DNA from: CBDFNC01 sp965249895
GTDB taxonomy: Bacteria; Pseudomonadota; Gammaproteobacteria; Enterobacterales; CBDFNC01
NCBI GenBank assembly: GCA_965249895.1
Contig: CBDFNC010000003.1
Span: forward strand, 372,001 to 436,000
Length of the DNA: 64,000 bases
Direction: 5' to 3'
Below the pieces are notes generated by a model. That model worked only from the letters and a program-made list of their open reading frames with translations, ran no database searches and was not told the DNA's origin. Of this stretch, positions 16,348-24,875 are shown in pieces. Position numbers and translations under genes: made by a program. Numbering within the stretch: position 1 is the stretch's first letter; every line of letters starts with the position of its first letter.

Positions 16348-16373
16348 GCTCCGGCATCCTTGCCGAACTGAGC
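16348..16373 (-). terminator. Terminator hairpin after sdaA
   Basis: Minus-strand arms GCTC/CGGCA and TGCCG/GAGC around AGGA, with an internal bulge, are followed by TATCTTTT. It lies 12 bp past the sdaA stop codon. Confidence 0.55.
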
Positions 16374-16385
16374 AATTTATACTTA

Positions 16386-17750
16386 TTAGGTGCAGGTAAA
16401 GGCTACCTTGATCGCCAGACCTCCCTGAGACGTTTCCCGGTATTTCGAGTTCATATCTTTACCCGTTTCATACATTGTTTCGATCACCTTATCCAAAGAG
16501 ATCCTGGGCGCTGTTGTTCGACGTAATGCCATGCGGGACGCATTAATAGCTTTCATGGAAGAAATCGCATTGCGCTCAATGCATGGAACCTGGACCTGAC
16601 CAGCTACGGGATCACAGGTTAGACCAAGATGATGCTCCATCGCTATTTCAGCGGCTTCTGCAACCTGGGTTGGACTTCCACCCATTAACTCAGTCAAACC
16701 GGCCGCAGCCATAGAGCAGGAAACCCCGATTTCACCCTGGCAGCCGACTTCTGCCCCTGATATTGAAGCGTTCATTTTATACAACATACCGACAGCAGCC
16801 GATGCCATAAAGAATCGGCTGTATTGTTCGGGACCGACAGGTTCGATAAATTTGTCGTAATAAGCCAATACGGATGGAATGATACCCGCGGCTCCATTGG
16901 TCGGAGCCGTTACTACACGGCCTCCCGCAGCATTTTCTTCACTTACGGCCAGGGCGAACATATTTACCCAGTCCACGATAATCATAGGGTCGTTTGAAAG
17001 CTTGTCCGCCGAGACCTGGCGATACAAGGCTGCGGCTCGCCGTGGTACTTTCAATGGACCGGCGAGCAGGCCTTCTGTGTGAATACCACGCTTGATGCCC
17101 TCTTGCATGGTTAGCCAGATCTTACTGAATTTTGTGGCCATATCTTCCGTACTGTGGAATACCTGTTCGTTGGCATTCATCAGTGCGCTAATGCTTAAAC
17201 CGTTGAATATGCAGTGGTCGATAAGCTGCTGGGCGCTACTAAATGGATAAGGCAGTACGACATTCCCCTGATCCTCCTGCCCAAAGCTTTCTTCATCGAC
17301 AATAAACCCCCCACCAATTGAATAATAAGTCTTGCTGTAGGTTAACTCTTCATTAACAAAGGCGTGTATTTTCATCCCATTTTCATGCAGCGGCAGGACT
17401 TTATCGATAAAGTTCATGGCTTCTGCCGGGAAGCTGACGGTTTGACTGTTCAGTCCTATGGATAACAATTCAGTGCTGGCAACTTTGTCGAGAAAGTCGG
17501 GTATTGCGTCAAGATCGACATCTTCAGGACTAAAGCCGGCCAAACCCAGAAGAATAGCGGTATCTGTATTGTGACCTTTACCGGTTAGCGAAAGGGAACC
17601 ATGGACATCCACTTGGATGCTGGTGATATCCCGGATGATCGCTTTGGCCTTTAAGTCGTCAACAAACTGCTTGGCCGCTTTCATTGGGCCAACTGTATGG
17701 GAACTGGAAGGTCCGATACCAATTTTAAAAATGTCGAAGACACTATACAT
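16386..17750 (-). CDS. sdaA: L-serine ammonia-lyase (L-serine dehydratase)
   Basis: A 454-residue iron-sulfur L-serine deaminase that converts L-serine to pyruvate and ammonia; the length equals E. coli SdaA. The beta domain starts MYSVFDIFKIGIGPSSSHTV, and the alpha domain carries TAPTNGAAGIIPSVLAYY, the cluster ligand Cys in GCQGEIGVSCSMAAAGL, and LTCDPVAGQVQVPCIERN. The ATG at 17750 has GAGGT 8 bases upstream and fits the family start; the longer ORF to 17795 only reads into the leader. The leader is the first of a chain of 190-bp tandem copies of this gene's own start region. The gene itself appears intact. Confidence 0.95.
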   Translation of the reverse strand: MYSVFDIFKIGIGPSSSHTVGPMKAAKQFVDDLKAKAIIRDITSIQVDVHGSLSLTGKGHNTDTAILLGLAGFSPEDVDLDAIPDFLDKVASTELLSIGLNSQTVSFPAEAMNFIDKVLPLHENGMKIHAFVNEELTYSKTYYSIGGGFIVDEESFGQEDQGNVVLPYPFSSAQQLIDHCIFNGLSISALMNANEQVFHSTEDMATKFSKIWLTMQEGIKRGIHTEGLLAGPLKVPRRAAALYRQVSADKLSNDPMIIVDWVNMFALAVSEENAAGGRVVTAPTNGAAGIIPSVLAYYDKFIEPVGPEQYSRFFMASAAVGMLYKMNASISGAEVGCQGEIGVSCSMAAAGLTELMGGSPTQVAEAAEIAMEHHLGLTCDPVAGQVQVPCIERNAISSMKAINASRMALRRTTAPRISLDKVIETMYETGKDMNSKYRETSQGGLAIKVAFTCT

Positions 17751-17940
17751 ACTTGTTACCTCGAAGACTGAGCCGGGAAATAGAACCGTATACATCCATG
17801 GAAATAGCGCTGATATTCCGGATAACTGCCTTGGTGGTTAAGTCGTCGACAAACTGCTTGGCCGTTTTCATCGGTACAATACCTGTATGGTAACTGGAAG
17901 GTCCGATACCAATTTTAAAAATGTCGAAGACACTATACAT
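17743..17940 (-). pseudogene. Truncated sdaA N-terminus copy A (65 codons)
   Basis: ORF in the array unit next to sdaA. It starts MYSVFDIFKIGIGPSSYHTG and ends in SRLSLRGNKYV; the last residues come from reading the next leader in another frame. The stop TAG overlaps the sdaA start (ATGTATAG), an arrangement that would allow translational coupling to sdaA. It differs from copies B and C by several substitutions, including S to Y in the SSSHT motif. Confidence 0.7.
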
Positions 17941-18130
17941 ACTTGTTACCTCGAAGACTGAGCCGGGAAATAGAACCGTATACATCCATGGAAATAGCGC
18001 TGATATTCCGGATAACTGCCTTGGCGGTTAAGTCGTCGACAAACTGTTTGGCCGCTTTCATCGGTACAATACCTGTATGGGAACTGGAAGGTCCGATACC
18101 AATTTTAAAAATGTCGAAGACACTATACAT
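17933..18130 (-). pseudogene. Truncated sdaA N-terminus copy B (65 codons)
   Basis: Second array ORF, with SSSHTGIVPMKAAKQFVDDL and the same out-of-frame tail. Its stop overlaps the start of copy A. Its leader carries TTACA instead of TTACC, which changes the ribosome-binding stretch from GAGGTAAC to GATGTAAC. Confidence 0.7.
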
Positions 18131-18320
18131 ACTTGTTACATCGAAGACTGAGCCGGGAAATAGAACCGTATACATCCATGGAAATAGCGCTGATATTCCG
18201 GATAACTGCCTTGGCGGTTAAGTCGTCGATAAACTGTTTGGCCGCTTTCATCGGTACAATACCTGTATGGGAACTGGAAGGTCCGATACCAATTTTAAAA
18301 ATGTCGAAGACACTATACAT
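18123..18320 (-). pseudogene. Truncated sdaA N-terminus copy C (65 codons)
   Basis: Third array ORF, with QFIDDL in place of QFVDDL. The stop overlaps the start of copy B. Together the three copies and sdaA form a head-to-tail chain of overlapping reading frames. Confidence 0.7.
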
Positions 18321-18437
18321 ACTTGTTACCTCGAAGACTGAGCCGGGAAATAGAACCGTATACATCCATGGAAATAGCGCTGATATTCCGGATAACTGCC
18401 TTGGCGGTTAAGTCGTCGACAAACTGTTTGGCCGCTT

Positions 18438-18497
18438 TCATCGGTACAATACCTGTATGGGAACTGGAAGGTCCGATGCCAATTTTAAAATATACAT
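18438..18497 (-). pseudogene. Distal sdaA-start relic with 13-base deletion
   Basis: The most upstream unit keeps GAGGTAACAAGTATG and then loses about 13 bases, so the frame gives a 19-residue peptide beginning MYILKLASDLPV. It probably marks the original position of the gene start after sdaC, 85 bp past the sdaC stop. Confidence 0.5.
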
Positions 18498-18581
18498 ACT
18501 TGTTACCTCAAAAACCGGGCCGGAAACCAGCCAATTAAATACGCTGCTTTTATCATTTTTTACAGAGCTGTTTGCTGCAGA

Positions 18582-20219
18582 TTATGCCGCCAGTTGGAAT
18601 AATATAGCTGAAATGGCAAATAATCCCATAATAGTTACAAAAATGTTGCTAATAGCACCCTGGTACTTGGGCATGGCCGAGACTTTACGGATCGCATACA
18701 TAGGCATCAGAAACAGGATTGTCGCAATTACTGGTCCACCCAGGGACTCAATCATGCCGAGAATACTTGGGTTTATGACCGCAACTGCCCACAGGGTGAC
18801 AATTATAAAAACTATGGAAAAAAGATTAACCTTTTTGGCGCTCAGGGTTTTCCCCATGGTTTTACCTTGCTTAAGAATAATGCCATTCAGTCCTTCTCTG
18901 GCGCCTAAGTAGTGTCCGAAGAAAGAGGACACTACGGCAACAAAAGCAACAATAGGGCCTAAATATGAGATAAATGGACTATCGTGCTGGTTAGCCAGGT
19001 AGGAAAGCACCGCAATGTTTTCAGCTTTAGCTGCCGCAAGTTGCTCGGAAGTCAGGCTGAGCACAACGGAGAATACAAAGTACATCACGAAACCCAGCAG
19101 CATGGCCGAGGTGCGCTTGAGTATTGCATCGGATTTCCTTACCGCCTCGTTACCATAATCTCTGCGTTGGGACAGGGCAAAACTGCTGATTGCCGGAGAG
19201 TGATTAAAAGAAAATACCAACACAGGAATGGTTAACCAGAGGGTGGTGGTAAAATCCAGGGCGGTAGGCATTTGGCTTACTGCCGACAGGTTCCACTCGG
19301 GGATCAGGTAGATAGACATTAAAGCGAGAATGATGACCAGGGGGTAAACCAGAAACAGAGTCACTTTGAGCATCAGCCTTTCTCCCGCCATCATCACAGA
19401 CATCATTCCCATGATCAGTACGATGGAGAGGACCCAGCGTTCGGGGGCTAACCAACCCAGCTGATTGACAATAAAGCTTTCTACGGTATTTGTAATACCC
19501 ACCCCGTAGATCAACAGAATGGGGTAAATGGCAAAGAAATAGAGCAAGGTGATCAATTTACCAGCTCCGGCGCCAAAGTGTTCCTCGACTACATGGGTAA
19601 TATCACGGCCCGGGTTCTTCGAAGACAGGACGAATCGGCTAAGACCTCGGTGGGCCAAAAAGGTCATTGGGCCACCCAGCACAGCCATGATGACCAGTGG
19701 CCAAAATCCGCCGAGGTCAGCATTTATAGGTAGTACCTGACCGAAAACCCAGTAACCCTTTATTCATAAGGGCTGTAAGTGGATGAGTATAAGTTTTTCG
19801 AGATTATGTATTCATTTTAACCATTGTAAATATACTGGTTCGCCTAGTGCTGCATGGCCTGCCTAGATTGGTAGGTTGATTTAAGCCTTGGTGAACTTTT
19901 GCTTATGCACTTAGAAGGGTTTTAAAAACGAAGATTTAGATGCTAATACAGAAAACATCTAAAAATTGGGGCTATTTATGAAATATCACCCAAAACTTAA
20001 AAACTTCGATTCCGAATTCTGCCTGAAAGCCTTGCGCACTCTAGCTCTCGGGGTTTTCGTTCAGATACTAGGTAAGAATAATATACCTGTGCCAACGGCA
20101 GTCCCAAACAGGCTTAAGACCCAGGTGGTGTCGTTGTCATTCCAAACATTGGCCGATAATGTTGTGGTGTTTTTCCCTAACCTATCGGATGTAACTTCCT
20201 GTGTAGATTCTTTGCTCAT
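18582..20219 (-). pseudogene. sdaC: Serine transporter sdaC, split by a MITE-like insertion
   Basis: SdaC/TdcC-type proton/serine symporter of the inner membrane. The N-terminal 49 or so codons lie at 20219-20069 (MSKESTQEVTSD, then TTWVLSLFGTAVGTGILFLP); the remaining 380 or so lie at 19732-18582 (PINADLGGFWPLVIMAVLG onward, with AHRGLSRFVLSSKNP and FSFNHSPAISSFALSQRRDY). A 336-bp element with target duplication TAGGTA interrupts the first conserved helix; removing it plus one target copy restores ILFLPINADLGG in frame. The 3' part is still open from an internal ATG at 19688 but would lack helix 1, so transport is probably lost. Confidence 0.93.
19733..20068. mobile_element. 336-bp MITE-like element in sdaC
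   Basis: Non-coding element with 18-bp terminal inverted repeats: GTACCTGACCGAAAACCC at 19733-19750 and the complement of GTATCTGAACGAAAACCC at 20051-20068 (16 of 18 match). It is flanked by direct repeats TAGGTA at 19727-19732 and 20069-20074. It has no transposase and is AT-rich. The size, repeats and target duplication fit a miniature transposable element mobilised in trans by an unseen transposase; it does not share ends with the IS5-type element at 20389. Confidence 0.9.
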
Positions 20220-20388
20220 TACATTCGCCTTTATCTGTTTAAAATTCTAGTGGTAGCTATATTCGTGGTTTATCATGCTTTAGTTAAGAATTGTTTTAAC
20301 CATGCTTAATAAAGTTGAACTGGTTGGTATCTCTAGCGGAAATTATATTGCCGGGGGAGTGGGGTTAAACATTGGGGAAAACCCCTAG

Positions 20389-21223
20389 GGGGCGTTCTCA
20401 ATTACCGTATATTGCTCAGTTCGAGGTAGAATCCCGGATTTCTATTTGGAATAATCGATGGCCCGTATAACCTTGCGTGATGACCAGTGGATGCGAATTG
20501 AGTATTTACTACCTGGAAAATCATCGGACAGTGGGGTCACTGCGAAGAATAACCGGCGCTTTCTGGAAGCGGTCCTCTGGATTGCCCGAACCGGTGCCCC
20601 TTGGCGGGACATGCCACTTGTGTTTGGTCACTGGCATCGAGTTTATGTTCGATATAGCCGCTGGTCAAAAAAAGGCCATTGGGAGGCCATATTTAACGCA
20701 TTGTCTGAAGATAGAGACCTTGAATATGTGATGGTCGATGGCAGTATTACACGCGTTCATCAGCATGGCGCGCCAAAAAAGAAACGTCAGAAAGAAGAGT
20801 TCGTTGGTAAATCTCGCGGCGGATTAACTACGAAAATTCATGCTGCTGTTGATGCGCTGGGCAATCCAGTGAGATTTATCCTAACAGCAGGGCAAGCCTC
20901 AGAATATGGTCAAGCCAATGCGTTGATTAAAGACTTCAATATGGATTACGTACTGGCGGACAAAGGATATGATTCGGATCGTTTTATAGAAGTCATCAAG
21001 GACTCAGGTGCTACGCCAGTCATTCCTCCAAGGCGCAATAGAACAGCACCTCGTGAGGTTGACAAGGAGCTTTACAAAGAGCGGAACTTGGTGGAAAGGC
21101 TTTTCCAGAAGTTGAAGCAATTCAGAAGAATTGCCACACGGTATGAGCGATTGGGGCGTAACTACCAAGCCATGTTACATCTGGCGGCTTCATTGGTTTG
21201 GCTTGCATGATTGAGAACGCCCC
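20389..21223 (+). mobile_element. IS5-family insertion sequence, complete (835 bp)
   Basis: Bounded by 14-bp perfect terminal repeats GGGGCGTTCTCAAT (20389-20402) and ATTGAGAACGCCCC (21210-21223), and by the 4-bp target duplication CTAG (20385-20388 and 21224-21227), which fits the YTAR target of IS5. It holds one intact transposase gene. The element lies 170 bp upstream of the sdaC start codon. Confidence 0.93.
20458..21210 (+). CDS. IS5-family transposase (IS427-like)
   Basis: A 250-residue DDE transposase in a single frame. The N-terminal DUF4096-like segment has ITLRDDQWMRIEYLLPGK and WIARTGAPWRDMP; the catalytic part shows YVMVDGSITRVHQHG (first Asp), YVLADKGYDSDRF (second Asp) and ERNLVERLFQKLKQFRRIAT (Glu). 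Many relatives of the IS427 group need a programmed frameshift between two ORFs, but here one continuous frame runs to a TGA abutting the right terminal repeat. It appears active by sequence. Confidence 0.93.
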   Translation: MARITLRDDQWMRIEYLLPGKSSDSGVTAKNNRRFLEAVLWIARTGAPWRDMPLVFGHWHRVYVRYSRWSKKGHWEAIFNALSEDRDLEYVMVDGSITRVHQHGAPKKKRQKEEFVGKSRGGLTTKIHAAVDALGNPVRFILTAGQASEYGQANALIKDFNMDYVLADKGYDSDRFIEVIKDSGATPVIPPRRNRTAPREVDKELYKERNLVERLFQKLKQFRRIATRYERLGRNYQAMLHLAASLVWLA

Positions 21224-21227
21224 CTAG

Positions 21228-21738
21228 TAAAAGGTGTTTTGTTGGTAAGTATGATCCGTGTCATAAAACTGTGATCACGACCAAACAAGCCTATCTTTCA
21301 CAGCATTCTGTTTGTCGAATAAAGTCGATTTACCTTAATTTCACCTCGGTTTTTTGTTAAGACTCTGTCAATAATGTGAGTAATTACCTGTATTTGACTG
21401 GGTGTGGCAAATATTGCATTTTTATTTGTTGGTTGTGATGAAAGTTTTAAACATGATCTTTTCGCAGTGGCGGAAGCGGTCAAAGCAGTGGAGATATGTG
21501 AATCTTAAGGCTTAATGGAATATGAGATGATAGCAAGGATCTCAGAAGGTGGTAGGCGCTGGCTTGCTCTGAGTGTGGCTGATGTGAAAACCCTGGGTAT
21601 TCAAAATACTAAGAGGATCATTAAAGCCGCTCAGGAAAAACTCTGGAATAAAGTACCAATTTTCCGTTGAAGCTTACCTGATTTTAATACGATTACTATT
21701 CGACGACAGTCAAAACTCAAGAAATACAAGGGATAGCT
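21228..21738. other. 511-bp stretch without a confident gene
   Basis: Between the IS element and the Aer-like receptor. Two short ORFs have coding-like composition: 21404-21508 from a GTG (VANIAFLFVGCDESFKHD) and 21515-21670 from an ATG (51 residues, MEYEMIARISEGGRRWLALS). They are not recognised and may be remnants of a longer gene cut by the IS. Confidence 0.4.
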
Positions 21739-23277
21739 GTGACGACTACCAAGGTAACAAACCGTGAAATCTGCATGGATGAAAAAGATGAACTGGTGTC
21801 TACCACAGACCTGAAAGGCGTTATTACTTATGCAAACCAGCCTTTTATTAAGATCAGTGGATTTACCGAAGATGAGATGATTTCTCAACATCACAATATT
21901 GTTCGCCACCCGGATATGCCTAAGGCTGCATTTAAGGATCTCTGGGGAAAGCTGAAACAGGGCCAACACTGGCGCGGAGTGGTTAAAAACCGTACTAAAC
22001 AAGGTGGTTTTTATTGGGTAGATGCCTATGTCACGCCTATCTTTGAGAATGGCAAGATGGTGGGTTATCAGTCTGTGCGTAAGAAACCATCTGAGCAGCT
22101 TAAAAAAAGAGCTGAGCAGGCCTACCTGGCGCTAAATCAAAACAAAAAAGTAACAGAGTGGTTGCCTGATTCCGCTAAGCCGTTACTTTCCATCGCCTGC
22201 TTTGTTGTCATTGCCGCTCTTACCTGGTTCTACTTTGGCGCTATGGCTATGTTGCCCCTGGTTGTACTTGCCGTGAGCCAGCTGGTGATTAATAGAGAAG
22301 AGCTGTTTACATTGCCGAAGAAGGTCAGTGAGATAAAACAAAATTATGACAGTATCAGCCGTTATATATATTCGGGTAAAGGTCGTAGCAGTATCGTGGA
22401 TTTTAATGAGAAATTGGGGCAGGCAAAAGTAGCTGGCATTTTGGGGCGAACCGCTGATACAGCCAGAACGCTATCCAGTGTTTCTCGAGATATTTCTCGT
22501 GCGGTCCAGGAATCGCGGGACGGTGCTGCGCATGGGCAGCAGCAGCTCACCCAAATTGCAGCAGCGATGGAGGAGATGGGTTGTACTATCAATGAAATTG
22601 CTGCCAATGCAGAATCGACCAATGACAAGGTAGAAACAACCAAAGAGTTTTGCCTGGAAACACGACAATTTTTGCATACCAGCTCTGGTAAAATAATGCA
22701 GCTGGCGCGGGAGATCGATGCGGCGGCCGTATCTGCTAAGTTGCTGTTTCAAGAGGCTGAGAAGGTTTCCAATGCCATGCAGGACATCGAAGGTATATCG
22801 GAACAAACTAATTTATTGGCACTAAATGCTGCGATTGAAGCCGCTCGCGCCGGTGAGCAGGGGCGTGGTTTTGCCGTTGTTGCCGATGAAGTCAGGGCGC
22901 TCTCAAGCCGGACTAAAGGCTCGACTCAAGCAATCCAGGAAAGTGTACAAACAATGAACACAACCCTGGGAAATTGGGTGAATAAAATGAATCAAAATCG
23001 TGATGAAGCCGAGATGTGCTCTCAAAATGCCGATAAGTCGACGGAGCTGGTCAGTCAGATCCATCAGCAAGTTGATGAGATTTTTGAGCTGTCCAGTCAA
23101 AATTCCACTGCTTGTATACAGCAGCGCGAGGCGGCCGATGAAACGGCCAGGGCGATGGAGGCGATTAGTGCGTTAAATGAAGAGAATTTGCGTAACGTCG
23201 AACTGCTTGACGCCAGCACTCAGGACCTTAGTAAAAATATGGACTCTCTGGCCTCATTAAATAAAACCTTCGGTTGA
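21739..23277 (+). CDS. PAS-containing chemoreceptor (Aer-like)
   Basis: A 512-residue aerotaxis-type receptor. The N-terminal PAS domain (about residues 10 to 115) shows TDLKGVITYANQPFIKISGF, HHNIVRHPDMPKAAFKDLW and FYWVDAYVTPIFENGKMVGY, the FAD/heme-binding PAS pattern of Aer. One or two membrane helices follow at about 150 to 185, and there is no periplasmic domain. The signalling hairpin is at about 352 to 392 (SEQTNLLALNAAIEAARAGE). The start codon is GTG (21739). It likely steers cells by redox state or oxygen. A terminator follows. Confidence 0.94.
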   Translation: MTTTKVTNREICMDEKDELVSTTDLKGVITYANQPFIKISGFTEDEMISQHHNIVRHPDMPKAAFKDLWGKLKQGQHWRGVVKNRTKQGGFYWVDAYVTPIFENGKMVGYQSVRKKPSEQLKKRAEQAYLALNQNKKVTEWLPDSAKPLLSIACFVVIAALTWFYFGAMAMLPLVVLAVSQLVINREELFTLPKKVSEIKQNYDSISRYIYSGKGRSSIVDFNEKLGQAKVAGILGRTADTARTLSSVSRDISRAVQESRDGAAHGQQQLTQIAAAMEEMGCTINEIAANAESTNDKVETTKEFCLETRQFLHTSSGKIMQLAREIDAAAVSAKLLFQEAEKVSNAMQDIEGISEQTNLLALNAAIEAARAGEQGRGFAVVADEVRALSSRTKGSTQAIQESVQTMNTTLGNWVNKMNQNRDEAEMCSQNADKSTELVSQIHQQVDEIFELSSQNSTACIQQREAADETARAMEAISALNEENLRNVELLDASTQDLSKNMDSLASLNKTFG

Positions 23278-23287
23278 TCCGCTTTTT

Positions 23288-23317
23288 GCGCACTCAATAA
23301 AAGTGCGCTCTTTTATT
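23288..23317 (+). terminator. Intrinsic terminator after the Aer-like gene
   Basis: Arms GCGCACT (23288-23294) and AGTGCGC (23302-23308), loop CAATAAA, then TCTTTTATT. It lies 10 bp past the receptor stop and just before the convergent reductase gene. Confidence 0.8.
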
Positions 23318-23324
23318 ATTCCAA

Positions 23325-24773
23325 TTAACAGCCTGGACCGCACTCCATACACATCTCTACCATTTCTGGCCCCAGTCTCAGCTTGGCGTTGAGGTCTCTT
23401 AGCGCCGTACGCACACCTTCCTCAATTACAGGGTGGTAAAATGGCATATCCAACATTTGGGAGATAGTCATTTTATTTTGATGGGCCCATGCCAGCAGGT
23501 GTGCCAGGTGCTCCGCATTCGGGCCGATTAGTTCGGCACCCAGAAATCTGCCGGTCCCTTGCTCACCATAAACATGCAGTAGCCCTTTATTTCTCAACAT
23601 GACCCGGCTTCTGCCCTGGTTTTCGAAGCTGACTTCACCGATTTCGAAACAGCCACAATTGCCCAGTCGGGTGCTGATATCACTGTATGTTTCACCCACC
23701 ATAGCTATCTGAGGGTCGCTGAATACGGCGGATATAGATGTTCTTCGTAAACCCGCTCTGATGTTTGGGTATTTGCCTGCATTGGCGCCGGCAATTTTTC
23801 CCTGATCTGCCGCTTCGTGAAGCAGAGGGATCTGGTTGCTGGAGTCTCCGGCAATAAAAATATTTTCGACGGAAGTCTGCATGGTATATGGGTCTGCGAC
23901 AGGCACTCCCTTGGCATCCAGATCAATGGTCAGATTTTCCAGGCCAATTTTGTCCACGTTGGGACGGCGCCCTGTTGCTGCGACCAGATAATCCACCAGG
24001 GCTTCCTGCTGCTGGCCATTTTTATCCTGATAACGAAGGAAAACTTTGTCGCCTTCACGCTGGATCATATCTACTTTAGCATCGGCATCCAGGTAGAACT
24101 CTTGTGCAAAGCTCTTGTTGGCATAAGCCATCACCTCAGGGTCTGTTAACGGACCGACCTGACCACCCATGCCAAACATCAATACCTTTACGCCAAGCCT
24201 GTGCAGCGACTGGCCTAACTCTAAACCGATAACTCCAGGACCAAAGACCGCGACAGATTCGGGTAAATCATCCCACTCGAAGATATCATCGTTAACCACC
24301 AGGCGATCACCCAGTTCGGCCCAGGGAGCGGGGAATGCGGGGCGTGAGCCCGTGGCGATGACCACTCGTTTGGCTTTGATAATTAACTCGTCGCCCACCC
24401 TTAAGGTGTTGGCGTCGATAAATTGCGCGTAACCTTGAACTTTGTCCTGCTCCGCTATGCCGTCCACAGATTCCAGCACAAAACCCACAAAACGGTCGCG
24501 TTCCGACTTCACCCGAGCCATCACTTCTGCGCCATTTATGTTAGGAGCCCCCAGATGAACGCCAAACTCGGCAGACTTTTCGTATTGGTGCGCGTTTTCC
24601 GCAGCCGCAATTAATAGTTTACTAGGCATACAACCCACTCGGGCACAGGTAGTGCCAAACGGGCCACCTTCAATAATCACCACGGAATCAGTGGTTTCTT
24701 TTGCTGCGCGATAGGAGGCCAGACCCGCTGTGCCACCACCAATTACTGCTACGTCTACGTTACGTTCTATCAT
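23325..24773 (-). CDS. Dihydrolipoyl-dehydrogenase-like FAD disulfide reductase with Cys-rich tail
   Basis: A 482-residue pyridine nucleotide-disulfide oxidoreductase. FAD-binding GGGTAGLASYRAAKE and the redox disulfide GTTCARVGCMPSKLL are near the N-terminus, the NAD(P)-binding GPGVIGLELGQSLHRLG in the middle, and the second FAD stretch IFIAGDSSNQIPLLHEAAD later. The C-terminal catalytic pair HPVIEEGVRTALR is followed by an unusual tail ending MCMECGPGC. It is not MerA: it has no N-terminal metal domain and no YYCC-like end. Its position 102 bp after the peroxiredoxin-glutaredoxin gene suggests that it reduces that protein or a glutathione derivative, as glutathione amide reductase does in purple bacteria; this is inference. 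Confidence 0.88.
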   Translation of the reverse strand: MIERNVDVAVIGGGTAGLASYRAAKETTDSVVIIEGGPFGTTCARVGCMPSKLLIAAAENAHQYEKSAEFGVHLGAPNINGAEVMARVKSERDRFVGFVLESVDGIAEQDKVQGYAQFIDANTLRVGDELIIKAKRVVIATGSRPAFPAPWAELGDRLVVNDDIFEWDDLPESVAVFGPGVIGLELGQSLHRLGVKVLMFGMGGQVGPLTDPEVMAYANKSFAQEFYLDADAKVDMIQREGDKVFLRYQDKNGQQQEALVDYLVAATGRRPNVDKIGLENLTIDLDAKGVPVADPYTMQTSVENIFIAGDSSNQIPLLHEAADQGKIAGANAGKYPNIRAGLRRTSISAVFSDPQIAMVGETYSDISTRLGNCGCFEIGEVSFENQGRSRVMLRNKGLLHVYGEQGTGRFLGAELIGPNAEHLAHLLAWAHQNKMTISQMLDMPFYHPVIEEGVRTALRDLNAKLRLGPEMVEMCMECGPGC

Positions 24774-24799
24774 CTGACTACTCCTGAATAAGCAAACCC

Positions 24800-24868
24800 T
24801 GTCAGCTAAACCTTGGGCTTAGCTGACAAAGCTAAAATCTTGGGGGGAAGGGCGGAGAGTATCCGCCC
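24800..24868 (-). terminator. Two hairpins between prx-grx and the reductase gene
   Basis: First a GGGCGGA/TCCGCCC stem (24850-24868), then a 10-bp perfect stem TGTCAGCTAA/TTAGCTGACA (24800-24828), read on the minus strand. Neither has a strong T run. They may attenuate rather than end transcription, keeping the reductase below the peroxiredoxin level. Confidence 0.5.
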
Positions 24869-24875
24869 GTAAGGG

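Larger units (their letters stand above)
17701..18490. repeat. 190-bp tandem array of sdaA-start copies
   Basis: The block GAACTGGAAGGTCCGATACC recurs at 17701 (inside sdaA), 17891, 18081, 18271 and 18461, exactly 190 bp apart. Each unit holds a leader with GAGGT, an ATG and roughly 50 codons resembling the SdaA N-terminus, then joins the next leader. Units upstream of the gene are about 97 to 99 percent alike but differ clearly from sdaA (HTGIVPMKAA instead of HTVGPMKAA, one codon more). The distal unit has lost about 13 bases after its ATG. The array separates sdaA from the sdaC remnant. Confidence 0.95.

Noticed and set aside
17701..18490. Regular 190-bp spacing as a possible CRISPR array
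   Set aside because: The whole unit repeats, with no variable spacers, and it carries recognisable sdaA codons; it is a tandem duplication.
19966..20250. 94-residue plus-strand ORF
   Set aside because: It is the reverse complement of the sdaC N-terminus plus part of the MITE-like element; no family resemblance in that frame.
21404..21670. Two short ORFs (34 and 51 codons) between the IS and the Aer-like gene
   Set aside because: Codon use looks somewhat gene-like but neither is recognised; kept only as possible remnants.
23325..24773. FAD disulfide reductase as the missing MerA
   Set aside because: It has no N-terminal heavy-metal domain and lacks the MerA C-terminal vicinal Cys pattern; it is 18 kb from the mer genes and paired with a peroxiredoxin-glutaredoxin.
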